Positions 16,720 through 24,571 of a stretch of DNA of 64,000 bases are shown one piece after another. Positions within the stretch are counted from its first letter, which is position 1. Every line of letters starts with the position of its first letter. The notes under the pieces were generated by a model. The model made no database searches and was not told the DNA's origin. It was given only the letters and a program-made list of their open reading frames with translations. Both the position numbers and the translations under genes were made by a program. Source of the stretch: Streptomyces bungoensis (GTDB lineage: Bacteria; Actinomycetota; Actinomycetes; Streptomycetales; Streptomycetaceae); contig NZ_KQ948851.1 of NCBI RefSeq assembly GCF_001514215.1, positions 677,434 to 741,433 on the forward strand. Reading direction: 5' to 3'.

Positions 16720-17571
16720 CTACGGAGATCTGTGGGCGGTGTGCCGGGCTACGGGCGGTGCGGCGGCGATCCGGGACCGGCGGACCAGGTGGGCCGCGGT
16801 GGTGTCCAGGTCCTGCTGGATCGCGTGGAGCCGGCGGGCGATCAGCTCCAGACCGTGTGCTGCTTCGGTGCTGGCGGCTCCGGGCTGGCGGGCGATGCGG
16901 TGAGCGGTGTGCTCGATCAGTCCGCGGACCGTGGCCAGCGGGCCGGCCTGCTCGTCGGCGAGCTGCGTAAGGACGCTCGCGAACTGCGCGGATGCGGTGG
17001 GCGCCGTACGGACAGCGGGGCGTGTCGCGGGTCCGGTGCGGGCGGGGATCAAGTTGAGGTCCTGTTCGATGCGGCGTGCCTCGTCCGCAAGGCGCCGCAG
17101 TATGTCTGAGGGCGGGGTGCGCCAGGTGCCGTCGAGGTGGATCAGGTTGGCGATCAGGTCCAGGCGCCCGGGCTGTGCCTGGACGGCGATCCACCGCCAG
17201 CCGTGCTCTGCGGCGCCGGGTATCTCGATACCGGCGGCTCGCGCGAACCGGTGAGCGGTTTCGGCCCACTCGGGACCGGTCAGCTCCCGGTCGTCCGGGT
17301 GAAGGCGGATGTCGAGATGGAGGATCGCCCGTCGGTCGTCGTCCGCACTGGCAGTGAACGGATGCTCCAGGTAGGGATCTTCGAGGTGCTCGGCCCACTG
17401 AGCGGATGTCCAGGTTCTCTGCTCGTCGTTGGGGGTGTAGTAGTCCAGGTCCGGCCAGTGGGCGACGATGGTGTACTCCGTCAGACCCTCGTTCGGGGAA
17501 AGGGGCCGCCCGAGTGCCTCGGCGAGCGGGTCGCGCGGCGAGTGGGTCCGCGCGTGCGGGCGGGGGATCAT
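16720..17571 (-). CDS. Relaxase-like (MobA/VirD2-type) protein lacking the catalytic histidines
   Basis: 283 residues from ATG at 17571 (ATGA overlap upstream). Residues about 80-165 align by eye with actinobacterial relaxases: LHLDIRLHPDDRELTGPEW, WAETAHRFARAAGI, W-R-W-I-A-V, and LIANLIHLDGTW. The relaxase metal-binding pair, normally D-H-I-H-I-V, reads G-R-L-D-L-I, so both His are lost, and no N-terminal Tyr motif is evident. The C-terminal part is helical. It is probably an inactive relaxase derivative with a DNA-binding or accessory transfer role (inference). No intact relaxase was found in the window. Confidence 0.62.
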   Translation of the reverse strand: MIPRPHARTHSPRDPLAEALGRPLSPNEGLTEYTIVAHWPDLDYYTPNDEQRTWTSAQWAEHLEDPYLEHPFTASADDDRRAILHLDIRLHPDDRELTGPEWAETAHRFARAAGIEIPGAAEHGWRWIAVQAQPGRLDLIANLIHLDGTWRTPPSDILRRLADEARRIEQDLNLIPARTGPATRPAVRTAPTASAQFASVLTQLADEQAGPLATVRGLIEHTAHRIARQPGAASTEAAHGLELIARRLHAIQQDLDTTAAHLVRRSRIAAAPPVARHTAHRSP

Positions 17572-18356
17572 GACGGCACCCCGCTCGACGTGCGGGTGGG
17601 CGGCCGGTGCTGATGAAGGTCGCGGGCTGTGCAGAGCAGGGAGCGCTCGCGGACCAGGTCGGCGTGCACCGAGGTGTCCCCCGGCGGGAGACAGTCGATC
17701 GCCCTGTCGATGGCGCCCAGCCCTTCGTCGTACCGGCCCAGCCGGCGCAGGGCACCCGCCACGCGGAAGAGGACGATCGGGTCGCTGCCGGTGGCGAGGG
17801 CCGGTCGGGAGCTGAGGGCCAGGAGACGCTCCGCGCCCTGGTCCAGGTCCTGGCCGAGCCACAGCCCGTGCAGCAGGACGTGCAGGGTCTTGGTGTGCTG
17901 CCCGGCCTCCGCGAGGACCTCGTCCATGACCGCCAGGCCCTCCGGGCGGGACTGGCCCAGCAGCGCGAAGGCGTACAAGGCCCGGGTGTAGCAGTCCAGC
18001 GGCTGACGCGCGGTTTCCGCGAGTTGTTCGACGAGGCGTTGGAGGGTGGGGCAGCGGAAGTCGAACCGCAGGGCGCTCAGGTACAGATGAGCCAAGGTGC
18101 GGGCGGTGATCGGGTCAAGGCCCATTGCGGTGACGTCCTGCGGGGACAGCAGGGCCAGGACGCTGTGGCCGGCCGACCGTGCCGCCCAGGCAGCATCCGC
18201 GCACACCTCGGCCGAAGTTCTCCAGTCGGCCTCGATGTCGCGGAGGTCTTCGGCCAGGTGAAGCGGCCAGGAAGAATCGACCGGAGATGCGGTGGCTCGG
18301 GCCCTGGCTCTGTCGAGCGCGGCGGAACGGCCGGGACGGTGCGTGGGGGAAGTCAT
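17568..18356 (-). CDS. TPR-like helical-repeat protein
   Basis: 262 residues from ATG at 18356. From about residue 85 to 235 it is a run of paired helices (RTLAHLYLSALRFDF, YTRALYAFALLGQSRPEGL, GALRRLGRYDEGLGAIDRAI) typical of tetratricopeptide-like folds used in protein binding or regulation. Start and stop overlap both neighbours (ATGA), so it is coupled with the relaxase-like gene. The partner is unknown. Confidence 0.65.
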   Translation of the reverse strand: MTSPTHRPGRSAALDRARARATASPVDSSWPLHLAEDLRDIEADWRTSAEVCADAAWAARSAGHSVLALLSPQDVTAMGLDPITARTLAHLYLSALRFDFRCPTLQRLVEQLAETARQPLDCYTRALYAFALLGQSRPEGLAVMDEVLAEAGQHTKTLHVLLHGLWLGQDLDQGAERLLALSSRPALATGSDPIVLFRVAGALRRLGRYDEGLGAIDRAIDCLPPGDTSVHADLVRERSLLCTARDLHQHRPPTRTSSGVPS

Positions 18357-18778
18357 CGGCCACTCCGGATGTCCGCGATGTGCACGAGCTGGCCCAGGGC
18401 GGTGGTGGTGTACCAGCCGCAGTCGATCAGCTCGTCGCGGTCGGCGAACCGCGTAAAGAGGGCATCCTCCATGGCGCGCAGGTAGATCAGGCAGTCCGGG
18501 CAGCGGCGCGAGAGGTGCACGAGGTAGCGGGGGTGGGCGGTGACGTAGGACTGGGCGCCGCCGGTCGCATCACGCAGCCGCCAGCCGTCCTCGTCGGTCG
18601 GGGTGTGCCAGGACGGGGCCACGACGCGCATCGCATCGCCCCACAGTTCTCCGCTGGCCATCCCCTTCAGGACGACGACAGTGTCACCGGCCTGGAAGTG
18701 GGCGTGGGTGATGTCTCGATCGGGGGTGAGCGGGTCGGGCGTCGGTGCGAACGCCGAGGTGGGCGGAAGCTGGGACAT
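18353..18778 (-). CDS. Small protein of unknown function
   Basis: 141 residues from ATG at 18778, with a GGAAGGA-type site upstream. Contains a beta segment FQAGDTVVVLKGMASGELWG, a central RRCPDCLIYLRAME (CxxC), then FADRDELIDCGWYTT. It is the first gene after palindromic element copy 2, whose hairpin lies about 50 nt upstream. Not recognised. Confidence 0.7.
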   Translation of the reverse strand: MSQLPPTSAFAPTPDPLTPDRDITHAHFQAGDTVVVLKGMASGELWGDAMRVVAPSWHTPTDEDGWRLRDATGGAQSYVTAHPRYLVHLSRRCPDCLIYLRAMEDALFTRFADRDELIDCGWYTTTALGQLVHIADIRSGR

Positions 18779-18830
18779 GAGTTCCTTCCACGCAAGTGCT
18801 GGCGGGGTGGGAGCATCAATAGTCCGGAGG

Positions 18831-18870
18831 AACGCCGGTTTGGCTAACCGGCGTTATCCGGCTATGTTGC
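18831..18870 (-). promoter_or_regulatory. Palindromic element, copy 2 of 3
   Basis: Inverted repeat 18831-18840 with 18846-18855 (10 bp, loop TGGCT). Read on the minus strand it is GCAACATAGC, 7 nt, CGCCGGTT-AGCCA-AACCGGCG, 4 nt, TCCGGACT, which is the same layout and loop as copy 3. It begins 7 nt after the stop of the zinc-ribbon-like gene and lies upstream of the 18778 start. On the opposite strand, TTGGCT-N17-TATGTT could also be a promoter. Confidence 0.75.
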
Positions 18871-18877
18871 CCAGCCG

Positions 18878-19375
18878 TCAGTGGAACGGGTTCTCCGTCC
18901 CGCGGTCCGCCTCACTGGCTGCGTCGAGGAGTTCGAGCAGGTCAGTGCCTTCGGCGTCGCGCTGGTCGATCCACCATCCGGCACGGGTGATGGCGCGGGC
19001 CTTCTCCTCCAGCTCCGCCCAGTCCGCCTCGTCCCACGTGCCCTCGATGACGAGCGCGGTGTGCGCGGATGTCATCAGCTGGTGGCGGGAGCGTTCGCCC
19101 CAGTCCAGGGCCTTGGCCGGGCCCTCCAACTGCGGCATGTCGAACTGCTTCGCCCACGCGAGGGCTGCCTCCTGCTCCTCGGCCCGCTTGGCCGCGAGCC
19201 ACTCCTCCTTGGACCCGGTGTCGGCGTCGCGCGCCGCCTTCCAGCAGTCGGTGCAGTCCTTCGACGCGAGCCAGCGGGCGAAGCCTGCCCGCTTGTCGGC
19301 AGGGCGATTGGACAGGTCATGATCCACGCGGTGGGAGCAGGCGTGCTCCACGGTCCAGTGCGTACGAACAGCCAT
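18878..19375 (-). CDS. Zinc-ribbon-like conserved actinobacterial protein
   Basis: 165 residues from ATG at 19375. The N-terminus has the spaced metal-ligand pattern HACSH...CTDCW (residues about 11-45), resembling a small Zn-binding module seen in hypothetical proteins of actinobacterial plasmids; the remainder is helical and acidic with several Trp. The gene is followed by palindromic element copy 2. Confidence 0.72.
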   Translation of the reverse strand: MAVRTHWTVEHACSHRVDHDLSNRPADKRAGFARWLASKDCTDCWKAARDADTGSKEEWLAAKRAEEQEAALAWAKQFDMPQLEGPAKALDWGERSRHQLMTSAHTALVIEGTWDEADWAELEEKARAITRAGWWIDQRDAEGTDLLELLDAASEADRGTENPFH

Positions 19376-19387
19376 AATTCGATCTCC

Positions 19388-19720
19388 TCAAAGGGGTTGC
19401 AAGGTGGGGGTTGCGCCCTGATCAGGGCGTCTTATGCCGGCCTCGGAGCAGGCACCGGCGCCAGCCGCACCGCGACTGCCCGCAGGGCCCAGACGTCGGC
19501 GCGCGGCGAGAAGGACGGTGAGAGCGAAGGCCGCGCCGGTGCCAGGGAGCGCCGGGTCGGCGAGCGGCTGCTTGGCGAGGTGTCCGGCGAGGGCGGTGCG
19601 GCGGGCGGGACGCTTGGCCAGGAGCACGGCCACCAGTGCCTGCAACGAGGCTTCGCGCGTGAAGACCAGGTAAGTGGGAGTCGCTGCAGATCGGCGCTTG
19701 GGCTCCCCCGAGGTCACCAA
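19388..19720 (-). CDS. Possible small Ala-rich protein
   Basis: 110 residues from TTG at 19720 (or GTG 19717). Codon third positions are GC-rich, as in real genes here, and it lies in line 12 bp upstream of the 18878 gene start. A hydrophobic patch (AAFALTVLLAA) might be a membrane segment. No family recognised and the ribosome-binding site is weak. Confidence 0.4.
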   Translation of the reverse strand: MVTSGEPKRRSAATPTYLVFTREASLQALVAVLLAKRPARRTALAGHLAKQPLADPALPGTGAAFALTVLLAARRRLGPAGSRGAAGAGACSEAGIRRPDQGATPTLQPL

Positions 19721-19966
19721 CTTGTCTGTGTGTCAGTGGGGTTGGCTACTATGGACGTGGTCGACGAGATCCTTGAAAGGCATGGTGCATCGGTGATGAT
19801 GGCCAACCGCTACGGCGCTCCATCCGAGGAGCGATAGGCGCGCCTGGCCGGCGCTTCCCTATCGCGACGCCCGCTGGGCGGCGACGCTGTGACGTGAATC
19901 CAGCGCAGGATGCACCCTGCCCTGATTCAGGTGACGGCGCTCCGACGGAGTATGGGAGGGCCCTAC

Positions 19967-20176
19967 TTGTCTGCCACCACTTCTACCTGTGACCACCGCG
20001 TGTATCACGTTGTCGTCGTTGCGCTGGTATCCGTCATCGCTGGGCTGGTTGCGGGGATCGGCTCCGCTGTTCTGGGGCAGCCGGCCCTCACCGCCGTTGC
20101 TTCTGGCGGGGCCGTCCTTGCCTTCACCTACGGCGCCGGCATGACCGCCGTGTCACATGTGAGTAAGCGTCAGTAG
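19967..20176 (+). CDS. Small two-helix membrane protein
   Basis: 69 residues from TTG at 19967, preceded by GGGAGGG at 6 nt. Two hydrophobic stretches (VVVVALVSVIAGLVAGIG, ALTAVASGGAVLAFTYGAG) and a basic C-terminus (HVSKRQ). One of the few plus-strand genes inside the minus block, with its own terminator downstream. Could act in surface exclusion or as a membrane regulator (inference). Confidence 0.6.
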   Translation: MSATTSTCDHRVYHVVVVALVSVIAGLVAGIGSAVLGQPALTAVASGGAVLAFTYGAGMTAVSHVSKRQ

Positions 20177-20189
20177 TAGCTGCTGCTCC

Positions 20190-20212
20190 GGGGCGGCTGG
20201 CATGGCCGCCCC
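20190..20212 (+). terminator. Hairpin terminator after the small membrane protein
   Basis: GGGGCGGC (20190-20197) pairs with GCCGCCCC (20205-20212) across a 7-nt loop, 14 nt after the stop at 20176. There is no clear T-run. It lies between convergent transcription units (the 20326 gene is on the minus strand but reads away from here), so it could stop transcripts from both sides. Confidence 0.55.
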
Positions 20213-20325
20213 TAGGCCGTGGGCGCTCAAGACAGCTCACGATCGTGCTCGTATTTTGCGAGGGCAAGGTTGATCGCGTACTGCTCCATGGGCTCGTGTT
20301 CGTCAAGACCAGGTGGGACATGGGC

Positions 20326-21516
20326 TTAGCGGTGTCGGGCGGTGGTGCTGGCGCGGGGTGGCGGCGTGGGCGGTGTGGTGTCCACGGCGGGGCGCGGACG
20401 GGTGCGCAGCACGGGGGTGCGGTGCGGGGGCAGGACGGCGACGGTCGCGCCGAGGTCCTCGGCCGCCTCTTCGACTTCGCGGGTGAGGAACTCGATCTGC
20501 CGGCTCAGCGCTGCCAGGCGGGCGGCGATCTGGCGGCACTGCACGGTCTCCAGGGCGCTGGCGAACTGGCCGCTGGTCTCCAGGAGTTCCTGCAGGCGGA
20601 CCATCGGGCCGGCGTCATAGCCGCGCTGGACAGCGCTGAGAAGCGCATTGGAGGCGTCACCGGCACTGTGGCCTTCGACGACATCGCGGATGAGGTCCTG
20701 CAGGGACACCTCCGGAACCGGTGCCGGGCGGTTGAACCGGGAGACGTCCGCGCGCAGCACGCCGGGCGGAACCGGAGCGGGCAGCACCTTGCCCGCCTCG
20801 TACTCGTGGGCGTAGTGCCCGACAACCTGCCAGCCCGGTGCGTCCGGGTCGCCGCGCAGCGCGACCACCGTCGAGTCGTCATCCTCGACCAAATAGGCGA
20901 GGGTGATCGGCTGCCCGTCGGCGGCGTACCACGACTCGGTCAGCTCCAGCTCGCCGCGCCTTTGCGCGGCCTGGGCCTTCTTGGTCCACATTTGCTGTTC
21001 CTCGTCGGTCAGCGGAGCTTTGTGGTGCTGGCCGCCCTGCTGGTCGGCGAGGTTGCTGGCGATGGAGCCGTGGTCCGCCCAGGCGGCCAGGTGCGGCCAC
21101 AGGGCCGCGTGCTGAGCGCGCGCGGCCGGGGAACCGGGGGCGGCTGGCCGGTCGAGCGCCCGGCGGATCTCGGCGGCCGAAACGGCCAGGCCGTCCAGGA
21201 CGGCCCGCCACCCGGCCAGGTGCCGAGTGGGTGGCAGCTCATCGAGCACCAGGCGGGCGGCATCGAGGAGAGCCTCGGCGTGCGGGGCGAGGTGGGCGGC
21301 GTACGCCTCCACCGCGGCCTTGTCGCGGTGGGCTCGCGCGGCTGCCGCGGCGCCCGCGTGGACGGTACGGCCGTAACGGTCGCGTGTCATGTCGAGCGCG
21401 GCCTCGGACTCGCGGTCGATGACCGCCATCCGCAAACGGAAGTCACGTGGCCCGCTGGCCGGTTCGGGAGCGGTCGGCAAGGGGCCGTCGGGGGCCGGAC
21501 GGCTCGCGGGTGTCAT
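20326..21516 (-). CDS. Large helical element protein
   Basis: 396 residues from ATG at 21516 (ATGA overlap). The N-terminal half is long helices rich in Ala/Arg (YGRTVHAGAAAAARAHRDKA). A beta-rich middle around residues 200-245 (YAADGQPITLAYLVEDDDST, VVALRGDPDAPGWQVVGHYA) is followed by a helical region with coiled-coil character (ALSRQIEFLTREVEEAAEDL). Pro-rich tail. It is the last gene of the 20-28 kb part of the block. Not recognised. Confidence 0.68.
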   Translation of the reverse strand: MTPASRPAPDGPLPTAPEPASGPRDFRLRMAVIDRESEAALDMTRDRYGRTVHAGAAAAARAHRDKAAVEAYAAHLAPHAEALLDAARLVLDELPPTRHLAGWRAVLDGLAVSAAEIRRALDRPAAPGSPAARAQHAALWPHLAAWADHGSIASNLADQQGGQHHKAPLTDEEQQMWTKKAQAAQRRGELELTESWYAADGQPITLAYLVEDDDSTVVALRGDPDAPGWQVVGHYAHEYEAGKVLPAPVPPGVLRADVSRFNRPAPVPEVSLQDLIRDVVEGHSAGDASNALLSAVQRGYDAGPMVRLQELLETSGQFASALETVQCRQIAARLAALSRQIEFLTREVEEAAEDLGATVAVLPPHRTPVLRTRPRPAVDTTPPTPPPRASTTARHR

Positions 21517-21971
21517 CGGGACCGCCCGCCGGTCGCGGCCGTCAGGTGGACGGTCGGAGCGTAGGTGGGCTTCGGCGGGATCGGCCGGGCCGCTGGCGGG
21601 GAGGTGGTGGGCGGTGTAGAGCGCTGCGTCGTCCGGCCGGCGGCGGCCTGGGCGAGACGGCTGCGGCGCTCCCGCAGGCCGTTCGGCCGGGCGGGGTGTG
21701 CCGGGCCGGCCGAGAGGGACGGGTCAAGGCGGATGTCGGCCTGCACGGTGTAGCCGTGGCGGCGCAGGTCGTGGACGGCTTGGCGGGTGCGGCGGACTCC
21801 GTCGCGCTCGGGCTCGCTGAGCCGGTACAGGCCGGGTTCTCCGGGAACGGGCTCGAACTGCTCGCGCTCCAGGTACCAGTGGGCGAGGTGCGCGGGCATA
21901 GACGCGGTGAAGGAGGCGACGAAGCCGTGTTCCTCGTGGTCGCCGAAGGCGAAGTGGGTGCCGGGTTGCAA
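21513..21971 (-). CDS. Small element protein of unknown function
   Basis: 152 residues from TTG at 21971; AAGGAG lies 12 nt upstream, a long spacing. The ordered N-terminal 80 residues (HFAFGDHEEHGFVASFTASM, LRRHGYTVQADIRLDP) are followed by a basic, Pro/Thr-rich tail. The segment HDLRRHGYTVQADIRLD resembles the DNA-contacting N-terminal parts of other proteins here, but no family is recognised. Confidence 0.66.
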   Translation of the reverse strand: MQPGTHFAFGDHEEHGFVASFTASMPAHLAHWYLEREQFEPVPGEPGLYRLSEPERDGVRRTRQAVHDLRRHGYTVQADIRLDPSLSAGPAHPARPNGLRERRSRLAQAAAGRTTQRSTPPTTSPPAARPIPPKPTYAPTVHLTAATGGRSR

Positions 21972-22022
21972 GGGGGCGGTGTTCTCCTTGGGGCGTGGGG
22001 CGTGGGGCGTGGGGCGGAAGGG

Positions 22023-23129
22023 TCAGGGGCCGCGGTGCGCGGGCCGGGCCGTGGTGAAGGGGCGGGCCGGCGCGGCGACGGGCAGGGCCGGGCGGCGGTG
22101 GGGTGCGCTGATGCGGGCCTGACGCAAGAACGTTTCGCCGTCAGTGAGCCAGGTCTCGATGGCCGACCACGCGCGTGCTCGGCGCTCCTGCTCCGGCACG
22201 AAACCGCCGTGGACGATCTCGTCGACCAGGGTCTCGGCATCGATCACGGCGTCGGCCAGACGGGAGAGGGCCGCGGCGTCGTCGGGCCACGGGCTGCTCG
22301 CGGGTCGGCACCGGTCGAGCAGCGCCGGGGCGTGGTCGACGACGGTCAGGAAACGGCGCCAGGCGTGGTCGAGGAACAACTCCGTCGCGGCGCCGCGAGC
22401 GGCGGCGCTCAGCGGGGTGGTGTCGCTGTAGCGTCCGGAGGCGTTCATGGCCTGCCAGGTGTCGTGCTCGCAGCGGATGTCCCCGAGCACGGCGGCGATG
22501 GCCGCCGTCTGGCGGGCGTGGACGGCCTGCTCGTAGGCGGGGAGGTACCGGCCGGTGAGGGCCTGGGCAGCCCGCCCGGCAAACGGCGGCAGGACGATGC
22601 TGCGCGGGGCGTGGGGATCGCCGTAGCCCCCTTCCAGTCCCTCGGGCGAGAAGGCTCCGACCAGGTAGTCGAGTTGACGGCCGGGACGTTCGATGAACAG
22701 CAGCGCGGTGCGCTGCACCGCGTCGGTGAGGAGCGCGGCGTAGGGGATTCGCTCGGTCTGGACGGCGCGGCCGAGTTCGCCGCTGTCCCAGATCCAGGGG
22801 ACGAGGTCTTCCTGCCAGGCGGGGTGCGAGTAGATCTCGACCGAGGCGTGCCACTGGCCGGGCAGTAGGCGCGCGAGGTCGCGGGCGGCGTCGCCGATGA
22901 ACCGGCGGCTGCTCGTGTGCACGCTGGTGCGGTGCCGCTTCGCGCACGTGACCAGGTCGACCACGGTGGTCTGGGTGCCGTCCGCGGGCAGGTGCCAGAC
23001 GCCCTCGTCGTCCCGCTGGAAGCCGCTCTCCGCGAGGGCGGTGTGCGCCCAGGCATACCGCTCGCCCGAGGCGATGGCGACGATCCCGGACTCCCGGCTG
23101 TGCGCCAGGATGATCTGCGCCTCAGTCAC
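22023..23129 (-). CDS. Conserved element protein of unknown function
   Basis: 368 residues from GTG at 23129, overlapping the glycosyltransferase stop by 8 nt. Alpha/beta N-terminal part with EIYSHPAWQEDLVPWIWDSG and ERIPYAALLTDAV, then a helical second half including RHDTW-type acidic/aromatic patches and ELFLDHAWRRFL. It is a typical long hypothetical of these elements. Not recognised. Confidence 0.66.
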   Translation of the reverse strand: MTEAQIILAHSRESGIVAIASGERYAWAHTALAESGFQRDDEGVWHLPADGTQTTVVDLVTCAKRHRTSVHTSSRRFIGDAARDLARLLPGQWHASVEIYSHPAWQEDLVPWIWDSGELGRAVQTERIPYAALLTDAVQRTALLFIERPGRQLDYLVGAFSPEGLEGGYGDPHAPRSIVLPPFAGRAAQALTGRYLPAYEQAVHARQTAAIAAVLGDIRCEHDTWQAMNASGRYSDTTPLSAAARGAATELFLDHAWRRFLTVVDHAPALLDRCRPASSPWPDDAAALSRLADAVIDAETLVDEIVHGGFVPEQERRARAWSAIETWLTDGETFLRQARISAPHRRPALPVAAPARPFTTARPAHRGP

Positions 23130-23865
23130 GGACCAGGTCCGCGCCGCCGCGCAGGACGGCGCGCAGGCTGCGGCCGTACGCCCAGGCGTGCTCACGGGCA
23201 GCCGCCTCCAGCTGGTCATATCCGACCTGGGCTGTCATCTGCCCGTTCCACTTGCGGTATCGGTACACGGGGACCGGCAGCAGGATCCCGGGCGCGAGAG
23301 CGGTGACGCCGAGGGCCGCGCAGTAGTCCTCGCCCTGGACGAGGCCGCCCATCGGCGCGGCGCGCACGAGGTCGGTGCGGGCGAGGATCGTAGTCGGCCC
23401 GATCGGGATGGTGTCCACCGGTGACTTCCAGTACGTCCACACGTCACCGGCCTCGTGCCGGCCGGGCGGCGTGGGGCAGCGCCACAGGGTGGTCGAGCCG
23501 TCGGGGTGCTGGTCCTCGCTCCAGCCGGCACACCAGCCGACCCCGGTGGACTCCAGGGTGTTCAGCCGTAGAGCCATCGCATCGTCGGTGAACTCGTCAT
23601 CGTCATCCGCCCAGTTGGTGTACGGGGTGCGCACATGGCCGAGGGCCAGGTTCCGGGCGCAGGCGGCGCCGACCGGCCGGGGAAGCGCAAGCGTGCGAAC
23701 GCGGGCATCCTGTGCGAGCGGGGCCGGCAGGCGGTTGGGCGAGGCACCGTCGAGCGCGATCACGGCCTCCCATGGCACGGACTGCCGGGTCAGGCTCGCA
23801 TGCATGGCTGTCAGGTAGTCGAGCCGGTCTTCGCGCAGGCGGCTGGCGATGACGACGGTGATCAA
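23122..23865 (-). CDS. Family-2-type glycosyltransferase
   Basis: 247 residues from TTG at 23865. It opens with a GT-A Rossmann-like strand MITVVIASRLREDRLDYL, followed by QSVPWEAVIALDGAS, GAACARNLALGHVRTPYTNW and the acidic ADDDDEF motif that binds metal and the nucleotide-sugar. EDYCAALG, near the C-terminus, would supply the catalytic base region. It would transfer sugar from a nucleotide donor; the acceptor is unknown. Finding it inside a conjugation block is unusual; it might modify a surface component or a polymer for mating-pair or entry functions (inference). Confidence 0.78.
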   Translation of the reverse strand: MITVVIASRLREDRLDYLTAMHASLTRQSVPWEAVIALDGASPNRLPAPLAQDARVRTLALPRPVGAACARNLALGHVRTPYTNWADDDDEFTDDAMALRLNTLESTGVGWCAGWSEDQHPDGSTTLWRCPTPPGRHEAGDVWTYWKSPVDTIPIGPTTILARTDLVRAAPMGGLVQGEDYCAALGVTALAPGILLPVPVYRYRKWNGQMTAQVGYDQLEAAAREHAWAYGRSLRAVLRGGADLVRD

Positions 23866-23913
23866 GGGCGTGGTGCGCGGGGGCAGGGAAGGCTCCGGGA
23901 AGACGAGGGAAAG

Positions 23914-24504
23914 CTAGCGGCGGGCGGTGGGGCGCGAGGGGCTGGCCTTTGCCGGGGCTGCGGCAGGAGCGCTCGGACTCGGCGTGCTGCGCGATGCCCG
24001 GATAGCGGGCGGGGAGTCGCGGGAGGACCAGGCCGCCGGGTGGTCGTTGAAGGCGGTGCGCGGGTCGATGGCCCAGCTCACGATGGGGCCGATGTCATCG
24101 TGCAGGAGGCTGATCACCTCGACGCCCTCCTTGTGCAGGACGTACCCCCACTCCATGTCCTGCGCATCGGCGGTCTCGTCGGTGACCGACATGCGTACCG
24201 GCGGCGAGCCGTCCGGGGTGACCAGGTGGTCGAGGGTTCGGCTGGGCCAGTGGTTGCCGCCGGTCAGCGCGGTCACGAGTGCGGGCGGGGCATCGTCGAG
24301 GAGATCGGTGCCGAGTTCGTCCCAGCCGACGGCGACGTCGTCGATAAGGTGCCGGCACATGGCCTCGATGTCGCGTCCGAACTTGTACTGGTAGGCGGCC
24401 AGGAGCAGAGGGAGGTGGTGGCTGGGCACGCTGTCGAGCTGGACGTGGATGCCGGTGTAGCCCGTGCCGACGGTGGGGCGGGCGATGAAGGAGCGAGTGG
24501 ACAG
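23914..24504 (-). CDS. Element protein of unknown function, probable CTG start
   Basis: About 196 residues. The coding frame begins STRSFIARPTVGTGYTGIHV, and the nearest codon with a good ribosome-binding site is CTG at 24504 (GGAG 6 nt upstream). An ATG at 24615 would run into the lipoprotein gene and read Arg/Pro-rich sequence. Core: LPLLLAAYQYKFGRDIEAMC, a His/Asp-rich VEVISLLHDDIGPIVSW, then a basic Ser/Pro tail. Not recognised. Confidence 0.58.
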   Translation of the reverse strand: MSTRSFIARPTVGTGYTGIHVQLDSVPSHHLPLLLAAYQYKFGRDIEAMCRHLIDDVAVGWDELGTDLLDDAPPALVTALTGGNHWPSRTLDHLVTPDGSPPVRMSVTDETADAQDMEWGYVLHKEGVEVISLLHDDIGPIVSWAIDPRTAFNDHPAAWSSRDSPPAIRASRSTPSPSAPAAAPAKASPSRPTARR

Positions 24505-24571
24505 GGAGCTCTCCGTAGCAAGCAGGGGGGCGGGAAATGTTCGGCGGCCATCAGGTGGCGCGCGGGTGCGT

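Noticed and set aside
19751..19837. 28-residue plus ORF starting MDVVDEILERHG
   Set aside because: No ribosome-binding site; too short to support without conservation.
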